This document shows, in pieces, positions 17,536 to 26,168 of a stretch of 49,349 bases of DNA (position 1 is its first letter; each line of letters opens with the position of its first letter). Under the pieces are notes generated by a model. That model did not search any database, had not been told where the DNA came from, and saw nothing but the letters and a program-made list of their open reading frames with translations. The DNA is from Acidobacteriia bacterium UBA6623 (GTDB lineage Bacteria; Acidobacteriota; Terriglobia; Bryobacterales; UBA6623). Location of the stretch: positions 18,123 through 67,471 of the forward strand of contig DJHJ01000030.1 in the NCBI GenBank assembly GCA_002433055.1, written 5' to 3'. The position numbers and the translations under genes are program-made.

Positions 17536-19401
17536 TTAATGTTCTTTACCGTTTTCAAGGTCACTACTTTTCCGGTCTCGATATTGCAACTGGTAGAGCC
17601 GCCAATAAATACCCTGTTTTGACAGTAGGTCGTGGTGGGTGCCTGTTTCTTGAATCGTCCCATTGTGCATCACTATGATCCGGTCAGCTCGCTGGATCGT
17701 TGAAAGTCGATGAGCGATCACAATTGCAGTGTGACCGACTACCATACGTGAAAACGCTTCGCTAATTTTTAATTCAGTGACAGCATCAATATTTGACGTT
17801 GCCTCGTCCAGAATCAGGAATTGTGGGTTTGGTGCCAAAGCACGAGTGAAACTGATCAGCTGTTTTTCTCCAGCAGAGAGAGAGCCACCACCTTCCAGCA
17901 ACGGCTCGTCTAAACCCGAAGGTAGTGAATTTATTAAGTCCTTTAGGTTCATATCTTTAGATAGCTGATTTAATCGCTGTTCAGTGATCGTTGTGTTGCC
18001 GAAGCAAATGTTTTGTCTGATCGTACCAGCGAGAAGACAGGGGTCTTGCAGGGCTACACCGAAAGAACGTCGTAATTCCGCTACGGACCAATTACGAATA
18101 TCACGTCCACCCAACAAAATCTGTCCTTCCTGTGGCTCATAGAAGCGTAAAAGCAAATTGGTTAGAGTGGTCTTGCCTGCTCCAGTATGGCCGACGAACG
18201 CGATCGTCTTACCAGCCTCAATCCGGAAACTAATATTTCGCAACACCCAATGTTGGTCCGTGTAGGCGAATGAAACATTTCGGAATTCAATATCGAAACT
18301 AGTAGCCTCCTGTGATTTATCCTTCCGGTTTGCGGCGGAGGCATCTGGTGATCCTCTTGAAATCGTTTGATCGTGCGGTGTGTCTAGCAATGTGAAGATA
18401 CGTTCTGCACCTGCCATTGCTGCTTGTAGAATGTTGTGTTTTTCGCTGAGATCTTGAATCGGTCGAAATACGCGCGCTCCATATTGGATAAAAGCCACAA
18501 CAACACCAATTGTCAAACTGCCGTCGAGAACCTGTAGGCCACCGTAGAGCAAGATAACTGCTACTGTGAGCACCCCAAGCCAGTCAATGATCGGATAGAA
18601 ATATGCATGGGCTCCGATGGCACGATAGTACGCGGCACGGTGCTCATTGTTGATTGTGTCGAATTTCCGTTTGCTTTCTGCCTCATGCCCGAAGAGTTGT
18701 ACCACCGAAATGCCGTTAAAGTGTTCCTGCAGGAAGGAATTAATCTTTGCGACCGCTGAACGTACCTCCCTGAAACTCTCTCGTACTCGTTTACGAAACC
18801 AAATCGAAACTGTAGCCACCAAAGGAATCACTGTGCAGCAAACCATTGTTAAATCAGGACTTAGGTGAATCATAGCGGCTAAGACAAAGGCAAGTGTCAG
18901 AAGATCACCGAATATAGCGACGACTCCAGAAGTAAACATTTCGTTCAACGTCTCGACGTCTGTTGTTGTTCTAGTTACTAGTCTGCCAATCTTGTTGCGG
19001 TCGAAGAAGGTGATGCTCATCTTGTGCAAATGAGAAAAGATTTTCACACGGAGGTCACGCATAACTTGCTGGCCAGTGTGTTGCATGACAAGGATTTGCA
19101 CGTGACGAGCTAAAAAACCACATGCAAGGACCACTAGATAAAGTAGGGCTATCATGTCGATCCCGGTGGAGGCATCCTGTGGTAGCCACGTATCAGTTGG
19201 GGTGTCTATCTCATCGACTGGTTCGAGGTAGTGGTCGATGATCAGCTTTGTTAAATAGGGTCCTGCTACGGCGCAACTTGAGTGGACGATTAACAGAATG
19301 ACAGAGACTACGACCAAAACACGGTAAGGTGTGAGGTAACTCGCCAGTCGTGCTACCAGATGAGTGTCATAGATCTTTTCAATGGAGTCTTCATCAATCA
19401 T
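17536..19401 (-). CDS. ABC exporter half-transporter, catalytic-Glu subunit with degenerate signature
   Basis: This 621-residue protein has a six-helix membrane domain (about 25-330) fused to an ATPase domain. Walker A is GHTGAGKT (404-411). The signature is degenerate, LSAGE (508-512), instead of LSGGQ. Walker B has the catalytic glutamate (LILDE, E533), and the switch histidine is H564. Together with the overlapping upstream gene, whose Walker B lacks the glutamate, it should form a heterodimer with one hydrolytic and one degenerate ATP site, as in TM287/288 and BmrCD (family knowledge). A roughly 20-residue loop (about 60-80) in the first external region is also like BmrD. Substrate is unknown, with drugs or lipids most likely. 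It starts 4 bases inside the upstream gene (ATGA overlap). Confidence 0.93.
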   Translation of the reverse strand: MIDEDSIEKIYDTHLVARLASYLTPYRVLVVVSVILLIVHSSCAVAGPYLTKLIIDHYLEPVDEIDTPTDTWLPQDASTGIDMIALLYLVVLACGFLARHVQILVMQHTGQQVMRDLRVKIFSHLHKMSITFFDRNKIGRLVTRTTTDVETLNEMFTSGVVAIFGDLLTLAFVLAAMIHLSPDLTMVCCTVIPLVATVSIWFRKRVRESFREVRSAVAKINSFLQEHFNGISVVQLFGHEAESKRKFDTINNEHRAAYYRAIGAHAYFYPIIDWLGVLTVAVILLYGGLQVLDGSLTIGVVVAFIQYGARVFRPIQDLSEKHNILQAAMAGAERIFTLLDTPHDQTISRGSPDASAANRKDKSQEATSFDIEFRNVSFAYTDQHWVLRNISFRIEAGKTIAFVGHTGAGKTTLTNLLLRFYEPQEGQILLGGRDIRNWSVAELRRSFGVALQDPCLLAGTIRQNICFGNTTITEQRLNQLSKDMNLKDLINSLPSGLDEPLLEGGGSLSAGEKQLISFTRALAPNPQFLILDEATSNIDAVTELKISEAFSRMVVGHTAIVIAHRLSTIQRADRIIVMHNGTIQETGTHHDLLSKQGIYWRLYQLQYRDRKSSDLENGKEH

Positions 19402-21152
19402 GATTTCACCGATTCGATTTCTCGTTCGATAAGCTGTTTCTGGTGAAGCTCGTAGTAATACCCCTGTTTACGTAAAAGAGCCTCATGTGTTCCATCCTCG
19501 ATAATTTTTCCAGCAACCAAAACAACAATACGGTCGGCGTATTGTGCCGTCGACGTGCGATGTGAGATTAGCAGTGTCGTACGGTTGCGCATGACAATTT
19601 TGAGTTGACGGAGAATGTGTTCTTCGGTGACAGTGTCGACACTTGAAAATGCGTCATCGAGGATGAGAATTCGTGGGTCTCGCAGCAGGGCGCGAGCGAT
19701 GGCTATACGCTGCTTTTGTCCTCCGGAAAGAGTGACTCCTCGTTCACCGACTAACGTCTCGTAGCCGTTTGGAAAATCTGCAATATCTTTGTTTAGACAG
19801 GCCATCTCTGTTACGTCTTTGATGCTCCGGTTGCTAGCTCCAGGACAACCAAAGACAATGTTTTCGCGGATCGTTGCACTAAACAATAGTGTTTCTTGCG
19901 GTACCATCCCAATAGAGCCTCGTAATATTCGCAAGGGAATTGAACGTATGTTTTCACCATCGACCAATATCACCCCTTCGGATGGTTCGATCACTCTCGG
20001 GATTAATTCCACAAGGCTACTTTTACCACCACCAGTGGGGCCAACAATGGCCATTGATTCTCCAGCCGTAATATCCAAGTTGAGATTTCGAAGGATTCTC
20101 TGTTCCGAATTGGGATATCGGATCGTTACATCGCAGAGTTGAAGATCGCCACGTATTTCTGTAGATCTTGAGATGTTCACTGTTGGATCGGCAATACTGG
20201 GCGGTTGCTTCAACAGTTCATTCAGTCGTTTGAGTGAGGCGGTTCCGCGTTGTATGACATTTACCACCCAGCCGAACCCAATCATTGGCCAGGTCAACAT
20301 CATCATATAGGTCATAAACATGACGAACGAACCGAGAGTCAATTCGCCACTGAGAACTCTCCTACCGCCATACCAAAGCACAACCAAGTAAGTTACTCCG
20401 ACCAGAAGCTCCAAGAGCGGATAAAATTTCCCCCATAGCTTGATTAGTTTCCAATTTGTGGCTACGTATTTCCGATTTAATTCGGTAAAGCGAGTAATTT
20501 CCAATTCTTCCCGCGCGTAGGCACGTACAATACGGATATTCGAAAGGCTTTCCTGTGTCAGAGCGCTAATATCTGCGAAACTTTCCTGAACTTTTTGGGA
20601 ATAGTTATGTATATGGCGACCAAAGTAACTCACCACGAGAGACACCAAGAGGGTTGGAAGGAATATAAGACAGGTAAGCTTCCAGTCAGTCGCGCTCATC
20701 ACGGTCAGTACGACAAAAAATGTCAAAATGACATCGACAGTGTGCATAACACCGGCCCCGAGCATCAGACGAACAGCATTCATGTCGTTCGTTACACGTG
20801 ACATGAGATCACCGGTACGATACGAACGGAAGAACTTCCTTGGCATGCAGAGCAGATGTGAGAGAACGTCGTTGCGAAATTCGTACTCAATGTCTCGGGA
20901 AATTCCGATCAACAACAAGCGCATCCAGTACTGAAACACACCTTTTGTTAAGGCTAAAGTCAACAACAGTAGAGCCCATTTCCATAGGGTTTCGCTGGTA
21001 AACGATTTGGTCAACGAATCGACCGCAAAACGCAGCACAAACGGAATAGTGCCTGCCAGTAGAGTCTTTAAGATGAGGGTTGAAAATCCGGCAACATAGC
21101 GCCATCGGTGGCGAACTAAGTATGGGAAAAGGGTTTGCAGCTGCAAGAACAT
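19398..21152 (-). CDS. ABC exporter half-transporter, partner with non-catalytic Walker B
   Basis: This 584-residue partner of the following gene has an N-terminal membrane domain (about 15-310) and a C-terminal ATPase. Walker A is GPTGGGKS (371-378) and the signature is canonical LSGGQ (475-479). Walker B reads LILDD, with D500 where the catalytic glutamate should be, while the switch histidine H531 is kept. An Asp at this position marks the degenerate site of heterodimeric exporters. The gene ends in a 4-base overlap with its partner, matching fixed stoichiometry, and begins 9 bases after the DUF218 gene. Confidence 0.93.
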   Translation of the reverse strand: MFLQLQTLFPYLVRHRWRYVAGFSTLILKTLLAGTIPFVLRFAVDSLTKSFTSETLWKWALLLLTLALTKGVFQYWMRLLLIGISRDIEYEFRNDVLSHLLCMPRKFFRSYRTGDLMSRVTNDMNAVRLMLGAGVMHTVDVILTFFVVLTVMSATDWKLTCLIFLPTLLVSLVVSYFGRHIHNYSQKVQESFADISALTQESLSNIRIVRAYAREELEITRFTELNRKYVATNWKLIKLWGKFYPLLELLVGVTYLVVLWYGGRRVLSGELTLGSFVMFMTYMMMLTWPMIGFGWVVNVIQRGTASLKRLNELLKQPPSIADPTVNISRSTEIRGDLQLCDVTIRYPNSEQRILRNLNLDITAGESMAIVGPTGGGKSSLVELIPRVIEPSEGVILVDGENIRSIPLRILRGSIGMVPQETLLFSATIRENIVFGCPGASNRSIKDVTEMACLNKDIADFPNGYETLVGERGVTLSGGQKQRIAIARALLRDPRILILDDAFSSVDTVTEEHILRQLKIVMRNRTTLLISHRTSTAQYADRIVVLVAGKIIEDGTHEALLRKQGYYYELHQKQLIEREIESVKS

Positions 21153-21161
21153 CAGGATGGA

Positions 21162-21881
21162 TTACTCAAACCAGGAGTGTAACGTTTTCATGTATTCAAC
21201 TACGACTATCTTTCGGCCATCGCGGGTTTCCCACCAAGTCTGTGGATCAAACTGTGGATCCTCGGCGGTGACCAGAACATAGTTAATATTCTCGGAGCCA
21301 TACCTACTGAGAATGAAATTTGCCCGCCGGGAATGGTATTCAGAAGTAACAACTAAAGCTCTGCTTATATCACGACTACGCAATTCTTCATCGATCGCCA
21401 AAGTTTCCTCGAGAGTTGAAGTGATGTCGACCACAAAGGGTTGGAGAATTTTTAGATCCAAACCTTGTCGTCTTGCAAAATCTATTGCAAGATCAGATTC
21501 CCGTGCCCCGTAAAACCCTTCGGGCCCAGTGATTAAAATGGTGGAGGCGAACCCTTGGTCAACCAATTCAACCGCCTTCAGTAGTCGATTTCCATTGCGG
21601 TCACCAGACAGAACCACCACAATGTCGGCCTGAACAAGGGGAGTTGTTCTAATCAAATAGCGTCCTAGCCAGGCGAGCCAAACTTTGTGGGTAAGAGCCA
21701 GCAAAAATCCCGTTGCCAGAACAGTGATGATCAAGGTAGTAATATTGGCACCCAATACCCCAGTGTAATCGGTCCTTAGAGGGAGCAATGGAGTAAGCGG
21801 ATAAATCTGTGTGCCGGTTATTAGTAAATACCCTGAGTGGTTCGTTTTGCGTACGCACCAAGAAAAAACGTGCTTACTCAA
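21162..21881 (-). CDS. DUF218 (YdcF/SanA-like) membrane-anchored protein
   Basis: This protein of up to 239 residues has a probable membrane helix at about 45-65 followed by the DUF218 core. Core segments are ADIVVVLSGD near 85-94, the RLLKAVELVDQGFAS helix, LITGPEGF, a TSTLEETLAI segment and the conserved VTSEYHSRRANFIL. DUF218 proteins include SanA, YdcF and ElyC, linked to envelope integrity and polyprenyl-carrier use, with biochemistry uncertain. The furthest upstream start is a TTG overlapping the stop of the preceding gene by 4 bases (TTGA). No in-frame ATG precedes the helix, so the true start may be a later TTG. Confidence 0.8.
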   Translation of the reverse strand: MSKHVFSWCVRKTNHSGYLLITGTQIYPLTPLLPLRTDYTGVLGANITTLIITVLATGFLLALTHKVWLAWLGRYLIRTTPLVQADIVVVLSGDRNGNRLLKAVELVDQGFASTILITGPEGFYGARESDLAIDFARRQGLDLKILQPFVVDITSTLEETLAIDEELRSRDISRALVVTSEYHSRRANFILSRYGSENINYVLVTAEDPQFDPQTWWETRDGRKIVVVEYMKTLHSWFE

Positions 21882-22357
21882 TGTACGAGTGGTACGGTTA
21901 CCGAGATAGTTTTAGGTGGAAAGCAGGCCGTGTTGTTGCAGGCCTGATAGAGGAGACTTCCAAGTAGGGCTCCGGGTTTTTTTTGAAGTGTCTCTGGGAC
22001 GTGGAAGGTAGAGACAACCTGGACTTTGCCCGAATAAACGGACAGAGGCTCAGAAGAAAACGAGTATGTGACAAGCTCGCCAATTGGGTAATTGATGGAT
22101 TTCAGCGGCAGGCTTGGTGACTGCCAATTCAAGCTGGTGGGGATTAGGTAATCTTCCTCGGGCTGGTTCGAATTGATGTGGTATCCGGGCTTAATGTTTA
22201 GGGTCAGTACAAGCTCTACATCCCTACCGGTTTCCAGAAGGAGTGACACGGGAGGCTTGATTGATAGTGCTTGCCACCCCTCGAATGACTGAGAGTTGAT
22301 GGATGCACCGACAAAAAATGACAGTATAAACCAAGTTCTGATCCTAGTCAGTGTCAT
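21878..22357 (-). CDS. Small exported DsbD-alpha-like (thiol-disulfide interchange) protein
   Basis: From the ATG at 22357 it has 159 residues, with a Sec-type signal (TRIRTWFILSFFVGASINSQS). The beta-rich domain resembles the N-terminal periplasmic domain of DsbD, including KPGYHINSNQP and the cysteine pair LYQACNNTACFPPKT (C140, C145). In DsbD the equivalent pair passes electrons to periplasmic thiol proteins. The transmembrane DsbD part is absent. A TTG 13 codons upstream is an alternative start. It follows the TlpA-like lipoprotein gene closely and probably acts with it in periplasmic disulfide exchange, an inference from position. Confidence 0.8.
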   Translation of the reverse strand: MTLTRIRTWFILSFFVGASINSQSFEGWQALSIKPPVSLLLETGRDVELVLTLNIKPGYHINSNQPEEDYLIPTSLNWQSPSLPLKSINYPIGELVTYSFSSEPLSVYSGKVQVVSTFHVPETLQKKPGALLGSLLYQACNNTACFPPKTISVTVPLVH

Positions 22358-22401
22358 GGAGGGTTGAATCGAAAAGTCTACGTCATCGCTCGCCAAAGAC
22401 C

Positions 22402-22926
22402 TTAGAGAAGCTGTTCGATTTCTTCTTCATACTTACTCTTGCTGACTAGACCCTGATGACTCGAAGCGACTCTACCTTCTCTGTCAATTATGAAAGTTGT
22501 GGGTAGTGCTAGTATGCCTCCGAAATCAGAACTCATCTTCTCGTTGCCGATCACAACAGGGAAGTTGGGCTTGAGTTCATTTAGGAAAGGTCTCACTACA
22601 TCCCAGCCTTCCTCGTCCATCGAGACCGCTATTATGGTGAAACCACGATCTCTGTATTTTTGTTGAAACTCCAAGAACCACGGCATCTCTATTTTGCAGG
22701 GGCCACACCAAGTTGCCCAGAAATTCAGCAACACCACCTTACCCTTGAACTTTGACAATGTAACATCCCGCTCTTCACTATCAGGAAGCGTAAAATCCGG
22801 AGCCATCTGCCGAGACTGTTCTGTCTTGGTTACTTCTCTTGGAGCCGGGTTTGAGGCGGGCTCACATCCAGAAACGAACGAAGTAATGAATATCAGCAGG
22901 GTTGAAGATATGACGGTAATTTTCAT
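22402..22926 (-). CDS. TlpA-like thioredoxin-fold lipoprotein
   Basis: This 174-residue protein has a lipoprotein signal ending in the lipobox VSGC (C21) and a thioredoxin-like TlpA/ResA domain. The active site is WCGPC (C74, C77), inside VVLLNFWATWCGPCK, and the cis-proline region is LALPTTFIID. Such proteins reduce disulfides in periplasmic proteins, for example during cytochrome c maturation, and this host has many CxxCH proteins. It lies 88 bases after xseA and immediately before the DsbD-alpha-like gene on the same strand. Confidence 0.92.
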   Translation of the reverse strand: MKITVISSTLLIFITSFVSGCEPASNPAPREVTKTEQSRQMAPDFTLPDSEERDVTLSKFKGKVVLLNFWATWCGPCKIEMPWFLEFQQKYRDRGFTIIAVSMDEEGWDVVRPFLNELKPNFPVVIGNEKMSSDFGGILALPTTFIIDREGRVASSHQGLVSKSKYEEEIEQLL

Positions 22927-23014
22927 ACTAAATTTTAAAGTGCCAGATTCAATTATAGTGTGTGCACCTAGGATTACTGGGATAGAAATTTCGAGAGAGG
23001 ACGGCCGGGTTTGT

Positions 23015-24382
23015 TCACTGAGATGTGGATTCGTCTACGTGTACTCTGAGTCTGCCACGATGAAGACGTACCTGTAGAGAATCCCCAACGGTGGTCTGGT
23101 TGGATTTTCTTACCACTATTCCCTTGTCATCGTGAACGATTGCATACCCTCTTCCTAATACATTCAAAGGGCTTAAATTCTCGCGCTGTCGATCCAGCGA
23201 ATCTAGTACTATGCCTAGTTTCTCAAAGTGCCGTTGTATTGAGGGCCCCAAGTAATTGCTCAATGATTCAAGCCGTGAACGGGCACGAGCCAGAGAAAGT
23301 CGTACATCCCTTGACATCAAGGAATCTTTTGCTGTCCGTATTGAATGTTCAGAATTTCTGAAGTGTCTTGTGATTGCTTGACGTAAACAGAAACCCTGTT
23401 CGTCACAACGCTGCCAACTTGCACTGAATTTACTTCTTAGTAGACTCTTTGCCTGTTCGAAGCCAGTCTGGTTGAGGGTTCGGTGCCACAGAGCTATCCT
23501 GAAACGCATGCTCTGATCGATTTGGTGATGAAACCCTTGCACTATTTCTTCAAAGTCACTTTTAGGACGAATCACCATTTCTGCTGCAGCCGAGGGGGTT
23601 GACGCACGGACATCAGCAGCAAAGTCGGTAATTGTGAAATCGGTCTGGTGTCCTACCGCTGAGATAACAGGTACGGCTGATCGTGCGACGGAACGTGCTA
23701 CGACCTCTTCGTTAAAAGTCCAAAGATCCTCGAGCGAACCACCCCCACGTCCGATAATAACCACATCTACCGATTTGGATGAACTGAAGTAGTCGAGTGC
23801 CTCTACGATATCTCCTATCGATCCTTGTCCTTGAACTCGAACAGGATAGAGTGAGATGATAAGGCCTTGAAATCGCCGTTCCATTACCCGAACCATATCG
23901 GAAATAACCGCACCGGTGGATGAAGTGACTATCCCGATCCGCTGTGGAAAAAAAGGCAACGGGCGTTTGCGTTCATCATCAAACAAACCTTCAGCAGCAA
24001 GCTTTTTTTTCATCTGCTCGAAAGCCAGTTGCAAGGCTCCAATTCCTTGTGGTTCGAGTGATTCGATGTAGAACTGGTAATCTCCTCGGATTTCGTAGAC
24101 TCCAACTCGACCTCGTGCCAAAACCTTCAACCCATCAACAGGTTTAGATTTTAGGTAGGCTGCATTTTGACGGAAGCAAATGCAACGAATTTGTGCGTGT
24201 TCATCCTTGAGCGTGAAGTAGTAGTGGCCACTTGATGCCTTGCGCGTGTTAGAAATCTCCCCTTCAATCCTTACATTGAAGAATTCACTCTCAAGTAGGT
24301 CACGTATGGCTGCAGTTATTTCACAGACAGTGAAAATTTTTTGGTCATTTCGTGTGTCGAAGTGTAAATCGCCTTGTTGCAT
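23015..24382 (-). CDS. xseA: Exodeoxyribonuclease VII large subunit
   Basis: This 455-residue large subunit of ExoVII degrades single-stranded DNA from either end. It has an N-terminal OB-fold (about 15-110; IRIEGEISN-type segment, SSGHYYFTLKD), the catalytic-domain motifs FFPQRIGIVTSSTGAVISDM and GRGGGSLEDLWTFNEE (about 210-225), and a long helical C-terminal region ending in LNVLGRGYAIV. Length is normal. The small subunit gene xseB is not found next to it or elsewhere in the window. It heads the run of closely spaced minus-strand genes toward 17.5 kb. Confidence 0.96.
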   Translation of the reverse strand: MQQGDLHFDTRNDQKIFTVCEITAAIRDLLESEFFNVRIEGEISNTRKASSGHYYFTLKDEHAQIRCICFRQNAAYLKSKPVDGLKVLARGRVGVYEIRGDYQFYIESLEPQGIGALQLAFEQMKKKLAAEGLFDDERKRPLPFFPQRIGIVTSSTGAVISDMVRVMERRFQGLIISLYPVRVQGQGSIGDIVEALDYFSSSKSVDVVIIGRGGGSLEDLWTFNEEVVARSVARSAVPVISAVGHQTDFTITDFAADVRASTPSAAAEMVIRPKSDFEEIVQGFHHQIDQSMRFRIALWHRTLNQTGFEQAKSLLRSKFSASWQRCDEQGFCLRQAITRHFRNSEHSIRTAKDSLMSRDVRLSLARARSRLESLSNYLGPSIQRHFEKLGIVLDSLDRQRENLSPLNVLGRGYAIVHDDKGIVVRKSNQTTVGDSLQVRLHRGRLRVHVDESTSQ

Positions 24383-24519
24383 GTTGAAATCTAGCTACTT
24401 AATGATTGCGAATTTTTGGTAGGGTCATATCAACTTTATCCGATTCACGTAAAACATTCATCGCGTTCAGTCGACAGTTTTGCCCAAAGCACTTTGGGCC
24501 CGGCGCGTTTTTTGTTACA

Positions 24520-24834
24520 TTACCGGAGACGGACCAGGCGCTTCTTGATTCTTCGCCCTAAACGCTCAATCTTCTCAGCTCTTCGCACGCTACGTAGATC
24601 AACAACGAATTCAGTATCGCCTTCAAGTTGTTTTTGAAATTCTTCTGCCAGCTTGATCATTTCAGCTATATCACGTTTTGTTTTTTCGAAATCGTTCTTG
24701 ACGATTGCTATTGTGCGCGATTTGCCGTTAGGTAGGCGTGTGTCACTTTGGCTTGATCGAAAAGTAACATTGTTGTTCTGTGCAGGTGCTGTCGGTAACA
24801 GGCAAAGGATTAACAGGATTCCAAGGACAGTCAT
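24520..24834 (-). CDS. Small secreted protein of unknown function
   Basis: This 104-residue protein has a clear signal peptide (TVLGILLILCLLPTAPAQ, cleavage near residue 19). The mature part is charged and mostly helical (KNDFEKTKRDIAEMIKLAEEFQKQ), ending in a strongly basic tail (RRIKKRLVRLR). No family function is recognised. It lies 137 bases before xseA on the same strand and could be the first gene of that operon. Codon use looks like that of its neighbours, and the signal peptide argues that it is a real gene. Confidence 0.7.
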   Translation of the reverse strand: MTVLGILLILCLLPTAPAQNNNVTFRSSQSDTRLPNGKSRTIAIVKNDFEKTKRDIAEMIKLAEEFQKQLEGDTEFVVDLRSVRRAEKIERLGRRIKKRLVRLR

Positions 24835-25053
24835 GATCTACTAACTCCTACTTGTCGATCCTTATGATACGTCGACTGACAGTATGTTCGTTTTTGTGAC
24901 ATGTGACAGAAAGTTCTGAACAAAAATTATTAATCGAATGTTGGCAACCAACATTGATTCGGTATGCTTTCAAGTAGTGGTGATTTTATCTAATGTTGCT
25001 ACCTCGATTTGGCGATGTTAGGAGAAGCTAGCTGCTATTTTTGTTTACCTAAA

Positions 25054-25058
25054 GGAGG
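25054..25058 (+). promoter_or_regulatory. Ribosome binding site GGAGG that decides the start of the PNPOx-like gene
   Basis: AAAGGAGG precedes the reading frame at a spacing fitting CTG 25064, ATC 25067 or ATT 25070. There is no ATG, GTG or TTG in that frame until 25136, 77 bases away. Confidence 0.65.
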
Positions 25059-25066
25059 ACATCCTG

Positions 25067-25675
25067 ATCATTAACACAAAAGGGTTCAATCTGCGCACTG
25101 TCTACGAAAAACCCAATGAGCGAGCATCTCAGAAGGTGATGGACCATCTTGATACAAACTGCAAAAACTTCATAGCCTTGTCCCCTTTTTGTGTGATCAG
25201 TTCTGCACGGGTGGATGGACGTGCTGATGCTTCACCCAGAGGGGATCCACCGGGGTTTGTCGCGGTTCTGGATGATCACACACTTATAATTCCCGATCGA
25301 CCTGGTAACAACCAGGTCGATTCTCTGCAAAACATAGTCGAGAATCCCTACGTGGGACTCCTCTTTTTTATTCCTGGGATGGATGAGACTCTACGCGTAA
25401 AGGGTCACGCTGAGATTGTGACAGAGAGTGGTGTATTGACAGAGCTCTCTGTGGGTGGAGCCCCTCCTCTTTCAGGTCTTAGGGTTCACGTTGAGGAGGC
25501 ATTTCTCCATTGTGGTCGAGCCTTACTTCGTGCTCGCTTATGGAGTCCATCTGCTCAAATTGACCGTTCAGAGTATCCTACCTACGGGCAGGTCTTAGCT
25601 GACCAGATTGAAGGTGCGGATGCTGAGGAAATAGATACTACTGAGCAAGAAATCAATCGTAGTCGACTCTATTAG
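25067..25675 (+). CDS. Pyridoxamine 5'-phosphate oxidase family (FMN-binding split-barrel) protein
   Basis: This protein of about 200 residues resembles the MSMEG_1061-type PNPOx-like flavoproteins: FIALSPFCVISSARVDGRADASPRGDPPGFV and LIIPDRPGNNQVDSL are family hallmarks (given in part). Family homology begins at LRTVYEKPNERAS, upstream of the first ordinary start codons (GTG 25136, ATG 25139). A strong GGAGG at 25054-25058 is followed in frame by CTG (25064), ATC (25067) and ATT (25070), and an in-frame stop lies at 25019. Translation therefore probably starts at one of these non-canonical codons; 25067 is used here for its 8-base spacing. It likely binds FMN or F420; the substrate is unknown. 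Its stop overlaps that of the convergent gene. Confidence 0.85.
   Translation: MINTKGFNLRTVYEKPNERASQKVMDHLDTNCKNFIALSPFCVISSARVDGRADASPRGDPPGFVAVLDDHTLIIPDRPGNNQVDSLQNIVENPYVGLLFFIPGMDETLRVKGHAEIVTESGVLTELSVGGAPPLSGLRVHVEEAFLHCGRALLRARLWSPSAQIDRSEYPTYGQVLADQIEGADAEEIDTTEQEINRSRLY
25296..25321. repeat. Perfect 11-bp hairpin within the PNPOx-like coding sequence
   Basis: Arms ATCGACCTGGT and ACCAGGTCGAT are separated by the 4-base loop AACA. The hairpin encodes the conserved RPGNNQVD segment, so it may be a by-product of the protein motif. It would be very stable in mRNA. Confidence 0.6.
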
Positions 25676-25998
25676 CCTTGGGCCGTTGTACAGCTGAAAT
25701 CTTTGACTGCTTGCTCGATTGAAGGTGCAGCTGATGCAAGATCCTCTGCAACCATGACAGGTGTTATCTCAATGAGAGCATTTAGAGCAAGAAACCATGG
25801 TTCTGCTAGTGCTGGCAATTCCGATCCTTTGTCCATGTTAACTACTAGAAATGCCGTTCTCTGACCCTTGTCAGTTCCAAAATAAGCTGCTTCGGGTTTT
25901 ACTTGGTTGAGAATTTTTGGGATTACCGCTAGTCCATCAGATTGGATTGCTTTGTTAGCCGTCTCAACGGGCAGTGATATTTTCATAAGAAATCGCAT
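25672..25998 (-). CDS. Small conserved protein of unknown function
   Basis: From the ATG at 25998 the protein has 108 residues; AGGAG lies 5 bases upstream, which favours this start over an upstream in-frame one. The sequence begins MRFLMKISLPVETANKAI and contains KPEAAYFGTDKGQRTAFLVVNM and EPWFLALNALIEITPVM. The pattern suggests an alpha+beta, ferredoxin-like fold of the kind seen in small dimeric barrel proteins. I recall similar short proteins in actinobacteria and acidobacteria but know no function. No signal peptide. Its TAA overlaps the TAG of the convergent PNPOx-like gene. Confidence 0.78.
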   Translation of the reverse strand: MRFLMKISLPVETANKAIQSDGLAVIPKILNQVKPEAAYFGTDKGQRTAFLVVNMDKGSELPALAEPWFLALNALIEITPVMVAEDLASAAPSIEQAVKDFSCTTAQG

Positions 25999-26168
25999 GG
26001 GTTCTCCTGAGACATTCGACGAAACGCCGAGCATACCACAAGCTCGCTCTCATGGATCTGCTCTCGGCGTAAAAATTGCTTGGCCAACAGCGCACGCAAT
26101 GACAACATCCGATGTTAGTTTGTGAGTAAGGTGCAGTTCTGAATCGGTCAGAAGTTGAAAGTTCAATA

